The notes: generated from the letters alone by a model not told the origin. A DNA stretch of 64,000 nucleotides from JBAXGW01 sp037139195 (GCA_037139195.1 JBAXGW010000003.1:1-64000), one strand, 5' to 3'. Shown: positions 53,501 to 62,276, counted from the first letter of the stretch. Program-made: numbers and translations.

Positions 53501-54209
53501 GAAATCTACAAACAAAGGTATATCGTTTGTTAAAACTAGCGATGGTCCTGCTTGTAGCGGTTCGCAAATTCAATTTAACCCAGTATATGATATTGCAGTA
53601 GATCCACGTGGAACAGACACTGTTTACATTGCAGCATGTACTTTTGCATATTCAACCGATGGAGGAGCAACATTTACAGTTGATCCATTAAAAATGGGAG
53701 CTGGCAATGTAACGTGTATAGCAGTAAACTTAACACACCCTGATACTGTTTATGCAGCAATAGATAGAGAAATATATGCGTATGACTTTGCAAATCATCA
53801 TTCAACAAATATTTTCATCGGACTTCCAGGCGAAAAGGTTCCAGATTTAATTTCGGGTTCTATTCTAGCAGGAACATCAACCGGATTCTTTAAAATTATA
53901 GAATCAAATATAACCGTTTCTTCCGATCCAATTGAAAATGCAATTAACAGTAAAGAATTAGTTTGTGTATATCCTAATCCATTTAGCGATTATACTACAG
54001 TATTAATTAATGTTGACGATCAATCTTATGTTACAGCAAAACTATATGATATATTAGGAAAAGAAGTAATGGTAGTTTTAGATAATCAGAAAATAGAATC
54101 ATCAAAGAAACTGCAAATCAATGCAGCTAGTCTTTCAAAAGGAACTTACTTCTTAAAAGTAATAACTAATAGCAAGCAAACAACAAAAAAACTTATGATA
54201 ATAAACTAA
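50514..54209 (+). CDS. Large T9SS-secreted protein: Ig-like repeats plus Asp-box propeller
   Basis: This 1231-residue protein has a signal peptide (SFQLFVIFVLFSLAGFSQ). About four tandem Ig/invasin-like units of ~110 residues follow (~22-440); each starts near a K-x-x-F/L motif and ends IYKLIAS, KYKIVST, IHKFVIS or DYVFQLR. Residues ~480-1120 form a sialidase/sortilin-like propeller with at least six Asp-box (S-x-D/N-x-G-x-T-W) turns: ISDDTCKTW ~490, RSFNGGLTW ~700, VSTNLGSNW ~750, RSTDKGLTW ~942, KSTNKGISF ~996, YSTDGGATF ~1044. It ends in a T9SS type A domain (VCVYPNPFSDYTTV, KGTYFLKV, KLMIIN). No catalytic residues were identified; adhesion or glycan binding is plausible. Confidence 0.85.
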   Translation: MKIFTKSFQLFVIFVLFSLAGFSQTATKLQLLDFTANGQFPANVPIVARVAAVSNNMMPDNTFVGNVTIKVLSGPGVLYGDTVQPINNGTALFNDFSLKTVGIYKLIASCPGLLSDTIENVNIINMLTFTNTVGTKTWMANSPDTTMKNEPMILYVASTSADMVIDTTDMSQVTLSLEGSSQSAFSGNKTMNFNKGIAIFENMQLTQTGKYKIVSTHSSMISDTTKEIVVNEMGGNQLSNATKLLFVNEPDTVNAFSPFNLEAHATDNMGVKDINFSDLVTITRIEGKGNHFNLSNQYANSGQLNFNNLYLDSVGIHKFVISSGQLIKDTVTIYAKFSNVGYPVKVRFDMEPDTVPVNVPFGFKANILDAYNNLCEAYMGNVAMDKISGVGSPIGSISAPVNHGFGIVNFKLDQKGDYVFQLRSGTLDDDTISFRVDSMAIDPGVGCNTQQKGARVNLGLYTGDTYDLAWTNTTKRIFAAVETPSSVFISDDTCKTWYKAFPFDSLEFECGNRGWGGGCVKILYNQTGWVLTENHQQGGTLNSAVASYQNGDTTTWFTALDQKVLTNKQFQSQNITAIGLSDYWAYIGATRYLARINPTNPFSQTSVVFNSETSPGFNVNQRVEHIATVNTASGYPVYLGIKGNGQNSERLYLFNGTNATNIPLPANSCLKKIFTHPAQVTADTVFVSVYDTVQQKLRFHRSFNGGLTWTDISPSSNYSFDITDCDYNPQWVALMPQSNGLRLGFPGFAVSTNLGSNWTMFQGTNNGGAAHPNDPNMVLSTSNRGVAVSSTGVTGQFQSQPNVGLEAVRINMIDRTAHKGAFYLATNSGVAYTTAYLNNAVVGPAKWEAPYGQFPVTNTGSCNAVAINPWDSLNVIAGHSWGFYVTTTGATGFQNLAPANWNSTSYTNPFVTDIDFIDSVTVLASTGNKFGSAQQGVSVGNIWRSTDKGLTWTVVVNSQMKQITSMAVARTATDTVIYAACGHDGGGTNPVPGSIWKSTNKGISFVKTSDGPACSGSQIQFNPVYDIAVDPRGTDTVYIAACTFAYSTDGGATFTVDPLKMGAGNVTCIAVNLTHPDTVYAAIDREIYAYDFANHHSTNIFIGLPGEKVPDLISGSILAGTSTGFFKIIESNITVSSDPIENAINSKELVCVYPNPFSDYTTVLINVDDQSYVTAKLYDILGKEVMVVLDNQKIESSKKLQINAASLSKGTYFLKVITNSKQTTKKLMIIN

Positions 54210-54264
54210 GTTGACATATTAGAACAATAAAATGGCTGTTTATTCTAAGATTGCCTTTAACAAT

Positions 54265-54293
54265 AAAAAGGGGGTTTTTCAACCCCTTTTTTT
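54265..54293. terminator. Bidirectional terminator
   Basis: AAAAAGGGG (54265-54273) pairs with CCCCTTTTT (54283-54291), followed by T to 54293 and preceded by A on the other strand. It sits in the convergent gap between the T9SS gene and the lpxH-like gene and can serve both. Confidence 0.9.
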
Positions 54294-54332
54294 GTGCTTA
54301 TCTATACTAAATTGCATATAGCCCTATAATAA

Positions 54333-55124
54333 CTATGAAACTGGATTTACCACTATTTCCCAAGAAGGATAATATCTCAAATTTAATTCTGTTCCGTCAA
54401 ACTCAGCAAAAGTTTTTTGCTTTACCCATTCCCCTAAATTAATAATTCTAGCTTTATTGTCAATTTCAATATTATAAGCTAAATGCCGATGACCAAATAT
54501 AAAATAATCAAGCCTCTTATGAGTTTTTAAATATTCATTAGAAAAAAGAATCAATCGTTCCTCGTTCCCAAAGAAAACCTCATCATCTAAATGATTTACT
54601 AAGCGGCTTTTCTGCGACCAAGCATTCGCAAACATTAATGCAAAATTAGGATGTAAACGAGAAAATGTCCATTGCAATAATCGACTTGAAAATATTGTTT
54701 TAAGCAATTTGTAGTTTTTATCGCCTGGTCCTATTCCGTCGCCATGCGCTAAATAAAAAGTGGTATTATTTATTGTTGCAATAATTGGTTTACGCTGAAT
54801 GATAACAGATAATTCCTTTTCGAAATAGTTATGCATCCACATGTCATGATTTCCAGTAAACAAATGAATTTCTATTCCTGAATCGGTTAGTTGGGCAAGC
54901 TTTCCTAAAATACGGACAAATCCTTTTGGAACAACTCTTTTATATTCAAACCAAAAATCGAAAATATCGCCCATTAGCAAAATATGACTAGCATCTACAC
55001 TAATATCATCAAGCCACTTCACTATTAATTCCTCGCGTTTCCTGCTTGTTTCATAGTCGGGAATACCCAAATGAAAATCAGAGGCAAAGTATATTTTTTT
55101 ATTTGGTTTAAGTTGAATTTCCAA
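54333..55124 (-). CDS. lpxH: UDP-2,3-diacylglucosamine diphosphatase (LpxH-like)
   Basis: This 263-residue calcineurin-like phosphoesterase shows IYFASDFHLGIPD (metal motif 1), HILLMGDIFDFWFEY (motif 2), LFTGNHDMWMH (motif 3), YLAHGDGIGPGD and FGHRHLA. The GDIFDFWF and D-x-H patterns are those of LpxH, which makes lipid X in lipid A synthesis. Bacteroidota LpxH proteins are of this length. It follows yicC on the same strand with a 16-base gap and is terminated by the hairpin at 54265. Confidence 0.88.
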   Translation of the reverse strand: MEIQLKPNKKIYFASDFHLGIPDYETSRKREELIVKWLDDISVDASHILLMGDIFDFWFEYKRVVPKGFVRILGKLAQLTDSGIEIHLFTGNHDMWMHNYFEKELSVIIQRKPIIATINNTTFYLAHGDGIGPGDKNYKLLKTIFSSRLLQWTFSRLHPNFALMFANAWSQKSRLVNHLDDEVFFGNEERLILFSNEYLKTHKRLDYFIFGHRHLAYNIEIDNKARIINLGEWVKQKTFAEFDGTELNLRYYPSWEIVVNPVS

Positions 55125-55140
55125 AACTATAAACGTTTAA

Positions 55141-56013
55141 TTATAATATATTAGACAGTTGTTCTTTTATTTTCTCTAATTCATCTTTCATTTCAACTAC
55201 TGTTTTCTGCATCTCGGCATCATTAGCTTTTGAACCAATGGTATTTATTTCTCTGCCAATTTCTTGAGTGATAAACGATAGTTTTTTCCCCTGAGATTCG
55301 CCCAAACTTAGCACTTCTCTAATATAATCGATATGACTTCTTAAACGAACTTTTTCTTCTGTAATATCCAATCTTTCAATATAATATATTAATTCTTGTT
55401 CAAATCGATTATTATCAAAATTTGTTTCAGAAAAAAACTCGCTTAGATTGTTTTTAATTCTGTTTTTAACATTTTCTATTCGTTTAACTTCATATTTTTC
55501 AATATTCAAAAGCCCACTTTCAATATTATTTATTCTATTGCTTAAATCTAATAATAGACATTCGCCTTCACTAATTCTATAATTATCTAGTGAGTTTGCC
55601 GAATTAGTAATACCTTCGAAAATAGCTATCCACTCGTTCTCATCTAATTGAGGGCGTTCGTTTTTCATTATTTCGGGCATACGCATTACCAAAGAAATAA
55701 TATCAGTATTAGAGTCATTAACCTCATTTGCAAAGGCTTTATAGTCATTATAATATTTCTTCGCTAATTGAAAATTAATATTTGGCGAGCTGCTTTCATT
55801 ATTAATATCTGCCGAAATATTTAAATCAATAGTTCCTCGCTCAAGCTTGTTTTGAAGAAAGTTGCGAATCATCATTTCTTTTTCATTATAAATAGACGAC
55901 ATTCTGATTTTCAAATCAAATTGTTTGCTATTTACCGACTTCATTTCAATAGTAATTTTTTTATTCTCAAGACTTACAACAGTTTTGCCGTAGCCGGTCA
56001 TCGATTTTATCAT
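55141..56013 (-). CDS. YicC family endoribonuclease
   Basis: The start is the ATG at 56013, giving the canonical MIKSMTGYGK N-terminus (290 residues); an in-frame TTG seven codons earlier is rejected. Other family features are EMKSVNSKQFDLKIR, the helical middle, GESQGKKLSFITQEIGREINTIGSKAND near the C-terminus and a final EL-KIKEQLSNIL. E. coli YicC is an RNase acting on small RNA targets; the role here is inferred by family. In many relatives guanylate kinase follows; here the lpxH-like gene does. Confidence 0.93.
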   Translation of the reverse strand: MIKSMTGYGKTVVSLENKKITIEMKSVNSKQFDLKIRMSSIYNEKEMMIRNFLQNKLERGTIDLNISADINNESSSPNINFQLAKKYYNDYKAFANEVNDSNTDIISLVMRMPEIMKNERPQLDENEWIAIFEGITNSANSLDNYRISEGECLLLDLSNRINNIESGLLNIEKYEVKRIENVKNRIKNNLSEFFSETNFDNNRFEQELIYYIERLDITEEKVRLRSHIDYIREVLSLGESQGKKLSFITQEIGREINTIGSKANDAEMQKTVVEMKDELEKIKEQLSNIL

Positions 56014-56255
56014 ATTGCTTATTTTATTACACAAACCTACGTATTTTTAATCAAAACTCAAAAAATAACATGCCACCATCAAATAGAAATAATTTCTCAA
56101 ACCACAAAATATACAACATTTACTTTTCATCAATTGTTATTGATTGATATTCAAATATTAAATAACCCGATAAAATCAAATTTTACAAGAAACAATTAAA
56201 TTTTCAAAATAAATCACTATTTAGAAATTTTATAAATTAGAAAAAAATAATTTTT

Positions 56256-56289
56256 TTTGATTAAAACACCATGCATAATAGTATATTTG
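56256..56289 (+). promoter_or_regulatory. Consensus promoter of the ferredoxin gene
   Basis: TTTG (56256-56259), 22 bases, then TATATTTG (56282-56289). The start codon is 42 bases downstream. The rest of the 318-base gap back to yicC (56014-56255) is AT-rich and I see nothing else in it. Confidence 0.75.
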
Positions 56290-56331
56290 CAACCGAAATG
56301 AAAGAAATTATTAACTTAAAAAACTATAAAA

Positions 56332-56502
56332 ATGGCATACTTAATTTCTGACGATTGCACAGCATGTGGAACATGTATCAACGAATGTCCTGTAGAAGCT
56401 ATCATTGAAGGCAATGTATACAAAATCGATGCTGATGTTTGCACTGATTGTGGATCTTGTGCTGATGTTTGTCCAGTTGAAGCTATAACTCCAGCTGAAT
56501 AA
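56332..56502 (+). CDS. 2[4Fe-4S] ferredoxin
   Basis: This 56-residue protein is a complete clostridial-type ferredoxin. It has two CxxCxxCxxxCP motifs with Cys at 9, 12, 15, 19 and 37, 40, 43, 47, plus the internal twofold repeat PVEAI after each. It carries low-potential electrons, for example between pyruvate or 2-oxoacid:ferredoxin oxidoreductase and hydrogenase or Rnf. It starts ATG-GCA with a consensus promoter upstream and a strong terminator after, so it is a stand-alone gene with potentially high expression. It is short enough to be missed by length-filtered gene calling. Its presence supports an anaerobic lifestyle. Confidence 0.96.
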   Translation: MAYLISDDCTACGTCINECPVEAIIEGNVYKIDADVCTDCGSCADVCPVEAITPAE

Positions 56503-56515
56503 TTCAAAACATTCT

Positions 56516-56543
56516 AAAAACCCCATATTTTGGGGTTTTTTTT
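56516..56543 (+). terminator. Terminator after the ferredoxin gene
   Basis: AAAAACCCC (56516-56524) pairs with GGGGTTTTT (56532-56540) around a 7-base loop, with the T-run continuing to 56543. It lies 14 bases after the stop. Confidence 0.93.
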
Positions 56544-56775
56544 ATTTTATTATTTCCCCTTCCAACCCCCAAATTGTCCTACCCTATTGCCCCTTTTTAT
56601 TACAAATAGTTTTTTGCTAATAGCAAGGCAACGCTTTTTGTCCTTTTCAATTTTTCATATTGAAAGCAAATTGGTTTTGTAAAATTTGTTAATTTAAAAT
56701 TATTTGTATAATTATACTTGAATTTTATAAAATAAATCATTTCTTTTGCTTAAATTCTCTAAAACTACTATTTTT

Positions 56776-58812
56776 ATGTACTTCAAAAAACTATTAATTT
56801 CACTAACTGTACTAGTTATGGTATCTAGCTGCGCTAAAAAGCATAACACACAAGTAGCAGATAATAATGCTATTGACTCCGCTAATATGGATTTAACAGT
56901 AAATCCTGGCGACGACTTCTATCAATATGCCAATGGTGCTTGGCTAAAAAACAATCCAATTCCAGAACAATATTCGAGTTATGGTAACTTCGAAAAATTG
57001 TATGAGGAAAATCTTAAACAATTAAGAGGAATAATGGATGAATCGGCAAACGACTTAAAAGCTGAAAAGGGATCAAACAAACAAAAAATTGGCGATTTCT
57101 ACGCTAGTGGCATGGATACGGTTACTATCGAGAAAAAAGGAATTGAAGCGCTAAAAACCGAACTTGATATAATAGCAGGAATGCAAAAAACCGAAGATAT
57201 AACTAAGGTATTTGCTCATTTAAATACAGTTGGTATATCACCATTATTCTATTTCTATTCTGAACAAGACAAGAAAAATAGTGAAATGGTTATAGCTAAT
57301 ACTTACCAAGGCTCTTTAGGATTGCCCGAAAAAGATTATTACCTTAATCCTGATGCCGAAACTAAAGTTATTCGTGAAAAATATTTAGTTCATCTAACCA
57401 ATATGTTTAAATTAATGGGTAAAGATGAAAAAGCTGCTGCTGCATCTGCAAAATCGGTATTAGACTTAGAAACATTACTTGCTAAAGCTTCTAAATCAAT
57501 GTTAGAACTTCGCGACCCAATTGCAAATTTCAACAAAACTACAACTGTTGAATTGCAAAAAATGATGCCAAATTTCAACTGGAATGAATATTTTACAGCA
57601 GTTGGAATTTCTGACCCAAAAGACATTAGCATTGGTCAAATTGAATACATGAAAGCATGTGATAAATTATTGAAATCAGTTTCAATTAACACTTGGAAAG
57701 ATTATTTTTCATGGAATCTTCTTCATGATATGGCTCCTTATATGCACAAAGCAGTTGTTGACGAAAATTTCAATTTCTACGGAAAAGAACTTACTGGCAG
57801 ACCTCAACAACAAGAAAGATGGAAACGTATTTTAAATACAACTAGCTCTTCTCTTGGCGAAGCGGTTGGACAACTTTATGTTGAGAAATATTTCCCTGCA
57901 AAAGCAAAAGAAAGAATGCTAGAATTAGTAGGTAACCTACAAAAAGCACTAGGAGACCGCATTCAAAAACTTGATTGGATGAGTGCAGCTACTAAAGCTA
58001 AAGCAATGGAAAAACTAAAAGCAATGACCGTTAAAATTGGTTATCCTGATAAATGGCTTGACTACTCTAAATTAAACATTGACCGCACTTCTTTTGTTGG
58101 AAATGTAATGCAAGCTAACAATTTTGGATTTAAACGTGATTTGAATAAAATCAACAAACCAGTAGACCGCACAGAATGGGGAATGACACCTCAAACAATA
58201 AATGCATATTATAGTCCAACAATGAACGAAATAGTATTCCCAGCTGCTATTCTTCAACCTCCTTTCTTCTTTATGGATGCTGATGATGCTGTTAATTACG
58301 CAGCAATTGGAACTATTATCGGTCATGAAATGACTCACGGATTTGATGATAAAGGTCGTTTATACGATAATAAAGGTAATTTAACTGATTGGTGGACTCC
58401 ACAAGATGCCGATAATTATAAAAAGAAATCAGGTCCATTAGTAGAACAATTCAACAACTTTAAAATTCTTGATTCACTTCACGTTGATGGTGCTTTAACT
58501 ATTGGTGAAAACATTGCCGACCTTGGTGGTATTACTGTTTCTTTTGAGGCATTTAAAAGCGCATCAAAAGATACTGCAAAAATCAAAGGATTTACTCCAA
58601 ATCAACGTTTTTTCCTATCGTATGCTCAAATTTGGAGAAATAATATCCGCCCACAACAGCTAATGATGTATTTGAAAACTGATGTACACTCTCCAGCTGT
58701 TGCTCGCGTAAATTGTATGATTTACAATGTGCCCGATTTCTATACTGCATTTAATATCGATGATAAAGCAAAACGCTTTATTCCTGTAGACAAACGTGCA
58801 ATTGTTTGGTAA
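56776..58812 (+). CDS. M13 family metalloendopeptidase (PepO/neprilysin-like) lipoprotein
   Basis: The start is the ATG at 56776 (678 residues), directly before a lipoprotein signal (YFKKLLISLTVLVMVSSC); an in-frame TTG at 56746 adds only ten residues. The protein shows the M13 layout: DDFYQYANGAWLKNNPIP at the start, a large helical N-terminal domain, NAYYSPTMNEIVFPAAILQPPFF, then GHEMTHGFDDKG (HExxH) and GENIADLGG with the third zinc ligand Glu, and a C-terminal CxxW-like end IVW. It likely degrades peptides in the periplasm or at the outer membrane. A terminator follows. Confidence 0.95.
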   Translation: MYFKKLLISLTVLVMVSSCAKKHNTQVADNNAIDSANMDLTVNPGDDFYQYANGAWLKNNPIPEQYSSYGNFEKLYEENLKQLRGIMDESANDLKAEKGSNKQKIGDFYASGMDTVTIEKKGIEALKTELDIIAGMQKTEDITKVFAHLNTVGISPLFYFYSEQDKKNSEMVIANTYQGSLGLPEKDYYLNPDAETKVIREKYLVHLTNMFKLMGKDEKAAAASAKSVLDLETLLAKASKSMLELRDPIANFNKTTTVELQKMMPNFNWNEYFTAVGISDPKDISIGQIEYMKACDKLLKSVSINTWKDYFSWNLLHDMAPYMHKAVVDENFNFYGKELTGRPQQQERWKRILNTTSSSLGEAVGQLYVEKYFPAKAKERMLELVGNLQKALGDRIQKLDWMSAATKAKAMEKLKAMTVKIGYPDKWLDYSKLNIDRTSFVGNVMQANNFGFKRDLNKINKPVDRTEWGMTPQTINAYYSPTMNEIVFPAAILQPPFFFMDADDAVNYAAIGTIIGHEMTHGFDDKGRLYDNKGNLTDWWTPQDADNYKKKSGPLVEQFNNFKILDSLHVDGALTIGENIADLGGITVSFEAFKSASKDTAKIKGFTPNQRFFLSYAQIWRNNIRPQQLMMYLKTDVHSPAVARVNCMIYNVPDFYTAFNIDDKAKRFIPVDKRAIVW

Positions 58813-58830
58813 ATAACCTATAATTTTATT

Positions 58831-58861
58831 AATGCCCATTCTTATTGAGTGGGCATTTTTT
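58831..58861 (+). terminator. Terminator after the M13 peptidase gene
   Basis: AATGCCCA (58831-58838) pairs with TGGGCATT (58850-58857), followed by a T-run to 58861. It is 18 bases after the stop and 18 before the next ATG. Confidence 0.85.
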
Positions 58862-58879
58862 ATTTAAATATTTTAATCA

Positions 58880-60568
58880 ATGAAAAATACTTTTTTATCC
58901 TTCTTCCTTTTAATTGTAATTTCTTCTTGTGCACAAAAAGCTACAATTGATACGCTTCAATTAAAAAAACATATTTCATTTCTTGCTTCTGACACGACAG
59001 AAGGCAGATACTTTGGAACTAAAGGCGATTTTATTGCTGCTAACTATATTCAACAAGAATTTTCTAAACTAGCACTATTACCTTTTTATAAATCAGGAAT
59101 TGAACAATTTACTATAAAAGCCAATAGGAGTATTGATTCCACTTCTTCTTTTTTTATGGCTAATGAAAAATTTGTTTTAGGAAAAGACTTCAATCCTTCC
59201 TTTCTTTCTAAAATTGGAAAGATAAAAGCTCAAGCAATGATTGTTAAAGATATAAAAAAAATTAAACCATCTGATATTGAAAATAAATGGCTAATAATAA
59301 ATGCTGATACAACTAAGAACGCTAACTCAAATGCTTTAACATATAATCAAAATAGTATATTCTTTGCAAAAGATTCAAAAGCCGCAGGAGTTCTTTTAAT
59401 AGCAAATAATGAATCGGAATTAACAAGAAATCTTTCTAATATTAGTATTGACTATAATATACCAATCATATTTATTAGCAAAGAACTGGAAAATATAATT
59501 TTCAATCTATCAAAACTAGATAGTAAAAGTTTTTATAATGATACTACTAAACAAACGCTAAATATACAAATTGATATTGAAGCTAATTGCTTAATTAACT
59601 TCGAACAAGTTGAAGGGAAAAATGTTGTTTACGAATTAAAATCTAATAATTCTGGTCAATATATTGTAATTGGCGCCCATTACGACCATTTAGGTTATGG
59701 CGGAAGCAATTCGGGTTCAAGAACGCCTGAATATAGGCAAATTCACTACGGAGCCGACGATAATGCTTCGGGTGTGGCAGGTATGATAGAAATGGCCCGA
59801 TTATTATCAATGTCTAAAGATAAACTCGAGCGAAATGTAATTTTTATTGCTTTTGATGGAGAAGAAAAAGGCTTGCTTGGTTCGAAATATTTTGTAGATA
59901 ATCTTAAAATACCAAAAGATTCTATCATTGCTATGTTTAATTACGATATGATAGGTAGAATGAAAGATAATAAAACCTTTGGAATTGCTGGAACTGGAAC
60001 TGCAATTGAACTTGAAAATATCTTAAAAACACATCTTGACACGAACAAAGTTAAAGTATCTTTTCAAGCTGATGGTTATGGAGGTTCGGACCAAACTAGT
60101 TTTTATACAAGTAAAATTCCAGTAATGTTCTTCACAACAGGTGGACACTCCGATTATCATACTCCTCTAGATACCGAAAATAAAATAAATTACAATGGAA
60201 TGAGTTTGCTCCTCAACTACTCTTATGATGTTTTTTCAGACATTAATAAACGTACAACCAAACTAACATTCAAAGAAACATCTTCAAAAAACTCCGAATC
60301 ACCAGCAAAAATGAAAGTTTCATTAGGAATAATGCCCGATGTAACTTCATCTGATAATAAAGGATTAAGGGTTGATGGAGTAAGTCCAAATGGAGCAGCG
60401 TTAAAAGCAGGAATTTTAAAAGGTGATGTTATTGTAGGAATTAACGGACAAAAAATTGCAAATATTTATGAATACATGCATGCACTGTCAAAATTTCAAA
60501 AAGGTCAAGAAATAGAAGTTGAAATACTTAGAAATGATTTACCTTTGAAATTGAAAGTAATATTATAA
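58880..60568 (+). CDS. M28 family peptidase with C-terminal PDZ domain, lipoprotein
   Basis: This 562-residue protein has a lipoprotein signal (FLSFFLLIVISSC). A PA-like insert domain (~110-210) interrupts the fold. The M28 zinc aminopeptidase core follows: VIGAHYDHLGYGG (first His and Asp), GADDNASGVAGMIEMARLL, AFDGEEKGLLGSKYF, NYDMIGRM and TTGGHSDYHTPLDTENKINY with the last zinc-binding His. A PDZ domain forms the C-terminus (~475-560; GLRVDGVSPNGAALKAGILKGDVIVGINGQ). It probably trims peptides at the cell envelope. The next gene begins 6 bases after its stop. Confidence 0.93.
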   Translation: MKNTFLSFFLLIVISSCAQKATIDTLQLKKHISFLASDTTEGRYFGTKGDFIAANYIQQEFSKLALLPFYKSGIEQFTIKANRSIDSTSSFFMANEKFVLGKDFNPSFLSKIGKIKAQAMIVKDIKKIKPSDIENKWLIINADTTKNANSNALTYNQNSIFFAKDSKAAGVLLIANNESELTRNLSNISIDYNIPIIFISKELENIIFNLSKLDSKSFYNDTTKQTLNIQIDIEANCLINFEQVEGKNVVYELKSNNSGQYIVIGAHYDHLGYGGSNSGSRTPEYRQIHYGADDNASGVAGMIEMARLLSMSKDKLERNVIFIAFDGEEKGLLGSKYFVDNLKIPKDSIIAMFNYDMIGRMKDNKTFGIAGTGTAIELENILKTHLDTNKVKVSFQADGYGGSDQTSFYTSKIPVMFFTTGGHSDYHTPLDTENKINYNGMSLLLNYSYDVFSDINKRTTKLTFKETSSKNSESPAKMKVSLGIMPDVTSSDNKGLRVDGVSPNGAALKAGILKGDVIVGINGQKIANIYEYMHALSKFQKGQEIEVEILRNDLPLKLKVIL

Positions 60569-60574
60569 AAACCA

Positions 60575-61405
60575 ATGAAAAAAAACTATCTATATTGGAC
60601 AATTGCTATTTTAATTACTATTATTGTAATAATCTATCAAAGAAAAACTGGCCCAACGTATCCAAAAAAGGCAGATACAACAATAAATGGCAAAAATTAC
60701 TCATTCAAGTTGCCTAGAAGTCATGGAGGCAATGATCCATGTGAAATAAAACTAGAACTTGAAGACGGGAATATTAGTGGTTCCATTTTTTATAAGCTAT
60801 ACCCTTCAAATGATGACTTTGTTGAAGTACCCCTGATAAGAGATAGAAATGTTTTATTTGGACATTTACCCGTTCAGCCCAAAGCGGGCAAATTAGCCTA
60901 TTATGTTGAGCTATATACACTGGATAATTCATATTATCTTTCCGAAAAAAATCCTGTAATAATAAGATTTAAGGGCGATGTGCCATTTTATTTTTTAATT
61001 CCACATATAATATTTATGTTTTTAGCAATGTTACTTTCTACTTATACAGCAATATTGGCTATTAGAAAAGCTGAGTCAGTTAGAGCATTTGTAAACTATA
61101 CATTTTGGTCCTTATTAATTGGTGGAATAATTTTAGGCCCTATAGTTCAGAAGTTTGCATTTGGAGAATTTTGGGCTGGTGTGCCATTTGCTTGGGATTT
61201 AACCGATAATAAAACATTAATAGCATTTATAGCATGGTTAATAGCATTTATATTAAATAGAAAAAAACAAAATCTAACTTCTGTAATCATTGCTTCTTTT
61301 ATTCTATTAGTTATTTTTACTATTCCTCATAGCATGTTTGGCTCTGAACTCGACCCAACTACGGGTGCTATAAAACAGGGTTTTATAATAACTAATAATT
61401 TTTAG
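60575..61405 (+). CDS. Membrane protein of unknown function with periplasmic beta domain
   Basis: I do not recognise a named family. The 276-residue protein has an N-terminal membrane segment (~5-22, YLYWTIAILITIIVIIY). A ~100-residue soluble beta domain (~40-140: NYSFKLPRSHGGNDPCEIKLELEDG, LAYYVELYTLD) resembles a periplasmic sandwich. About four further membrane helices follow (~143-165, ~178-198, ~215-232, ~240-258). The loops contain FGEFWAGVPFAWDLTDNKTL, with conserved-looking aromatic and acidic residues. It begins 6 bases after the M28 gene and may be co-transcribed with it. Confidence 0.65.
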   Translation: MKKNYLYWTIAILITIIVIIYQRKTGPTYPKKADTTINGKNYSFKLPRSHGGNDPCEIKLELEDGNISGSIFYKLYPSNDDFVEVPLIRDRNVLFGHLPVQPKAGKLAYYVELYTLDNSYYLSEKNPVIIRFKGDVPFYFLIPHIIFMFLAMLLSTYTAILAIRKAESVRAFVNYTFWSLLIGGIILGPIVQKFAFGEFWAGVPFAWDLTDNKTLIAFIAWLIAFILNRKKQNLTSVIIASFILLVIFTIPHSMFGSELDPTTGAIKQGFIITNNF

Positions 61406-61428
61406 CTAAATTGTTCTAACGATTTTTG

Positions 61429-61436
61429 TATTTTTG
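61429..61436 (+). promoter_or_regulatory. -7 promoter element before lgt
   Basis: TATTTTTG matches TAnnTTTG, 20 bases before the ATG at 61457; a TTG at 61411-61413 lies 15 bases upstream, shorter than the usual spacing. Confidence 0.45.
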
Positions 61437-61456
61437 TATTTACGAAATTCTAAAAT

Positions 61457-62275
61457 ATGATACTTACAGAAATTGTTTGGAACGTTAAACCCGAAATCTT
61501 CAGGCTGGATTGGTTTGCAGTTAGATGGTATGGTTTGTTTTTTGCTGCTGCTTTTTACTTCGGCTATTTAATAATCGATAAATTTTTCAAAAACGAAAAT
61601 ATTGCTGATAGCGTTCTTGACAAACTTACAATATACATGGCCGTTGGAACCATTGCTGGCGCTCGCTTAGGTCATTGTTTGTTTTATCAGCCCGATTACT
61701 ATTTAGCAAACCCCTTCGATATAATAAAAATTTGGGAAGGTGGATTAGCTAGCCATGGAGCAGCTGTTGGAATTCTTTTTTCGTTATGGCTATTCTCAAA
61801 AAAAACAAATACTGGTTATTTATGGATTGTAGATCGAATAGTGGTAGTGGTTGCTTTATCTGGTTTATTTATTCGAATGGGAAATTTAATGAACTCTGAA
61901 ATATATGGGCATCCAACAACTTTGCCTTGGGGTTTTACCTTTGTTCGAGATGTAGAAACATTTAAAAATGCAACAGGTCAAGCTATTCCTTGTCATCCAA
62001 CTCAAATTTATGAAGCATTAGCCTATTTTGCTATTTTTGGATTTCTGTTAAATTATTACTGGAAACACAAAGGTATTGTTAAAGAAGGTTTTATGACTGG
62101 ATTTTTCTTAATTACCTTATTTACCGTGCGGTTTTTTGTTGAATTCTTGAAGAATAATCAGGTAGGTTTTGAAAGTACAATGATTTTAAATATGGGACAA
62201 TTGCTAAGTATTCCATTTATTATTATTGGAATCTATTTAGTTTACAAATCGTTTAAAACCCCAATTCAAGAATAA
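61457..62275 (+). CDS. lgt: Prolipoprotein diacylglyceryl transferase
   Basis: Lgt transfers diacylglycerol to the lipobox cysteine of prolipoproteins, the first step for the many lipoproteins in this window. The 272-residue polytopic protein shows VRWYGLFFAAAFYFGY, GARLGHCLFYQPDYY, GGLASHGAAVGIL (the H-x-x motif), RMGNLMNSEIYGHPT (Lgt signature), and PCHPTQIYEALAYF. Seven hydrophobic segments are visible. The gene is followed 1 base later by the phosphatase gene and then pssA, so lipid metabolism genes are clustered. Confidence 0.96.
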   Translation: MILTEIVWNVKPEIFRLDWFAVRWYGLFFAAAFYFGYLIIDKFFKNENIADSVLDKLTIYMAVGTIAGARLGHCLFYQPDYYLANPFDIIKIWEGGLASHGAAVGILFSLWLFSKKTNTGYLWIVDRIVVVVALSGLFIRMGNLMNSEIYGHPTTLPWGFTFVRDVETFKNATGQAIPCHPTQIYEALAYFAIFGFLLNYYWKHKGIVKEGFMTGFFLITLFTVRFFVEFLKNNQVGFESTMILNMGQLLSIPFIIIGIYLVYKSFKTPIQE

Positions 62276-62276
62276 C

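Noticed and set aside
55852..56199. 115-codon rightward frame between yicC and the ferredoxin gene
   Set aside because: Its first half is antisense to yicC and the rest is AT-rich DNA without features.
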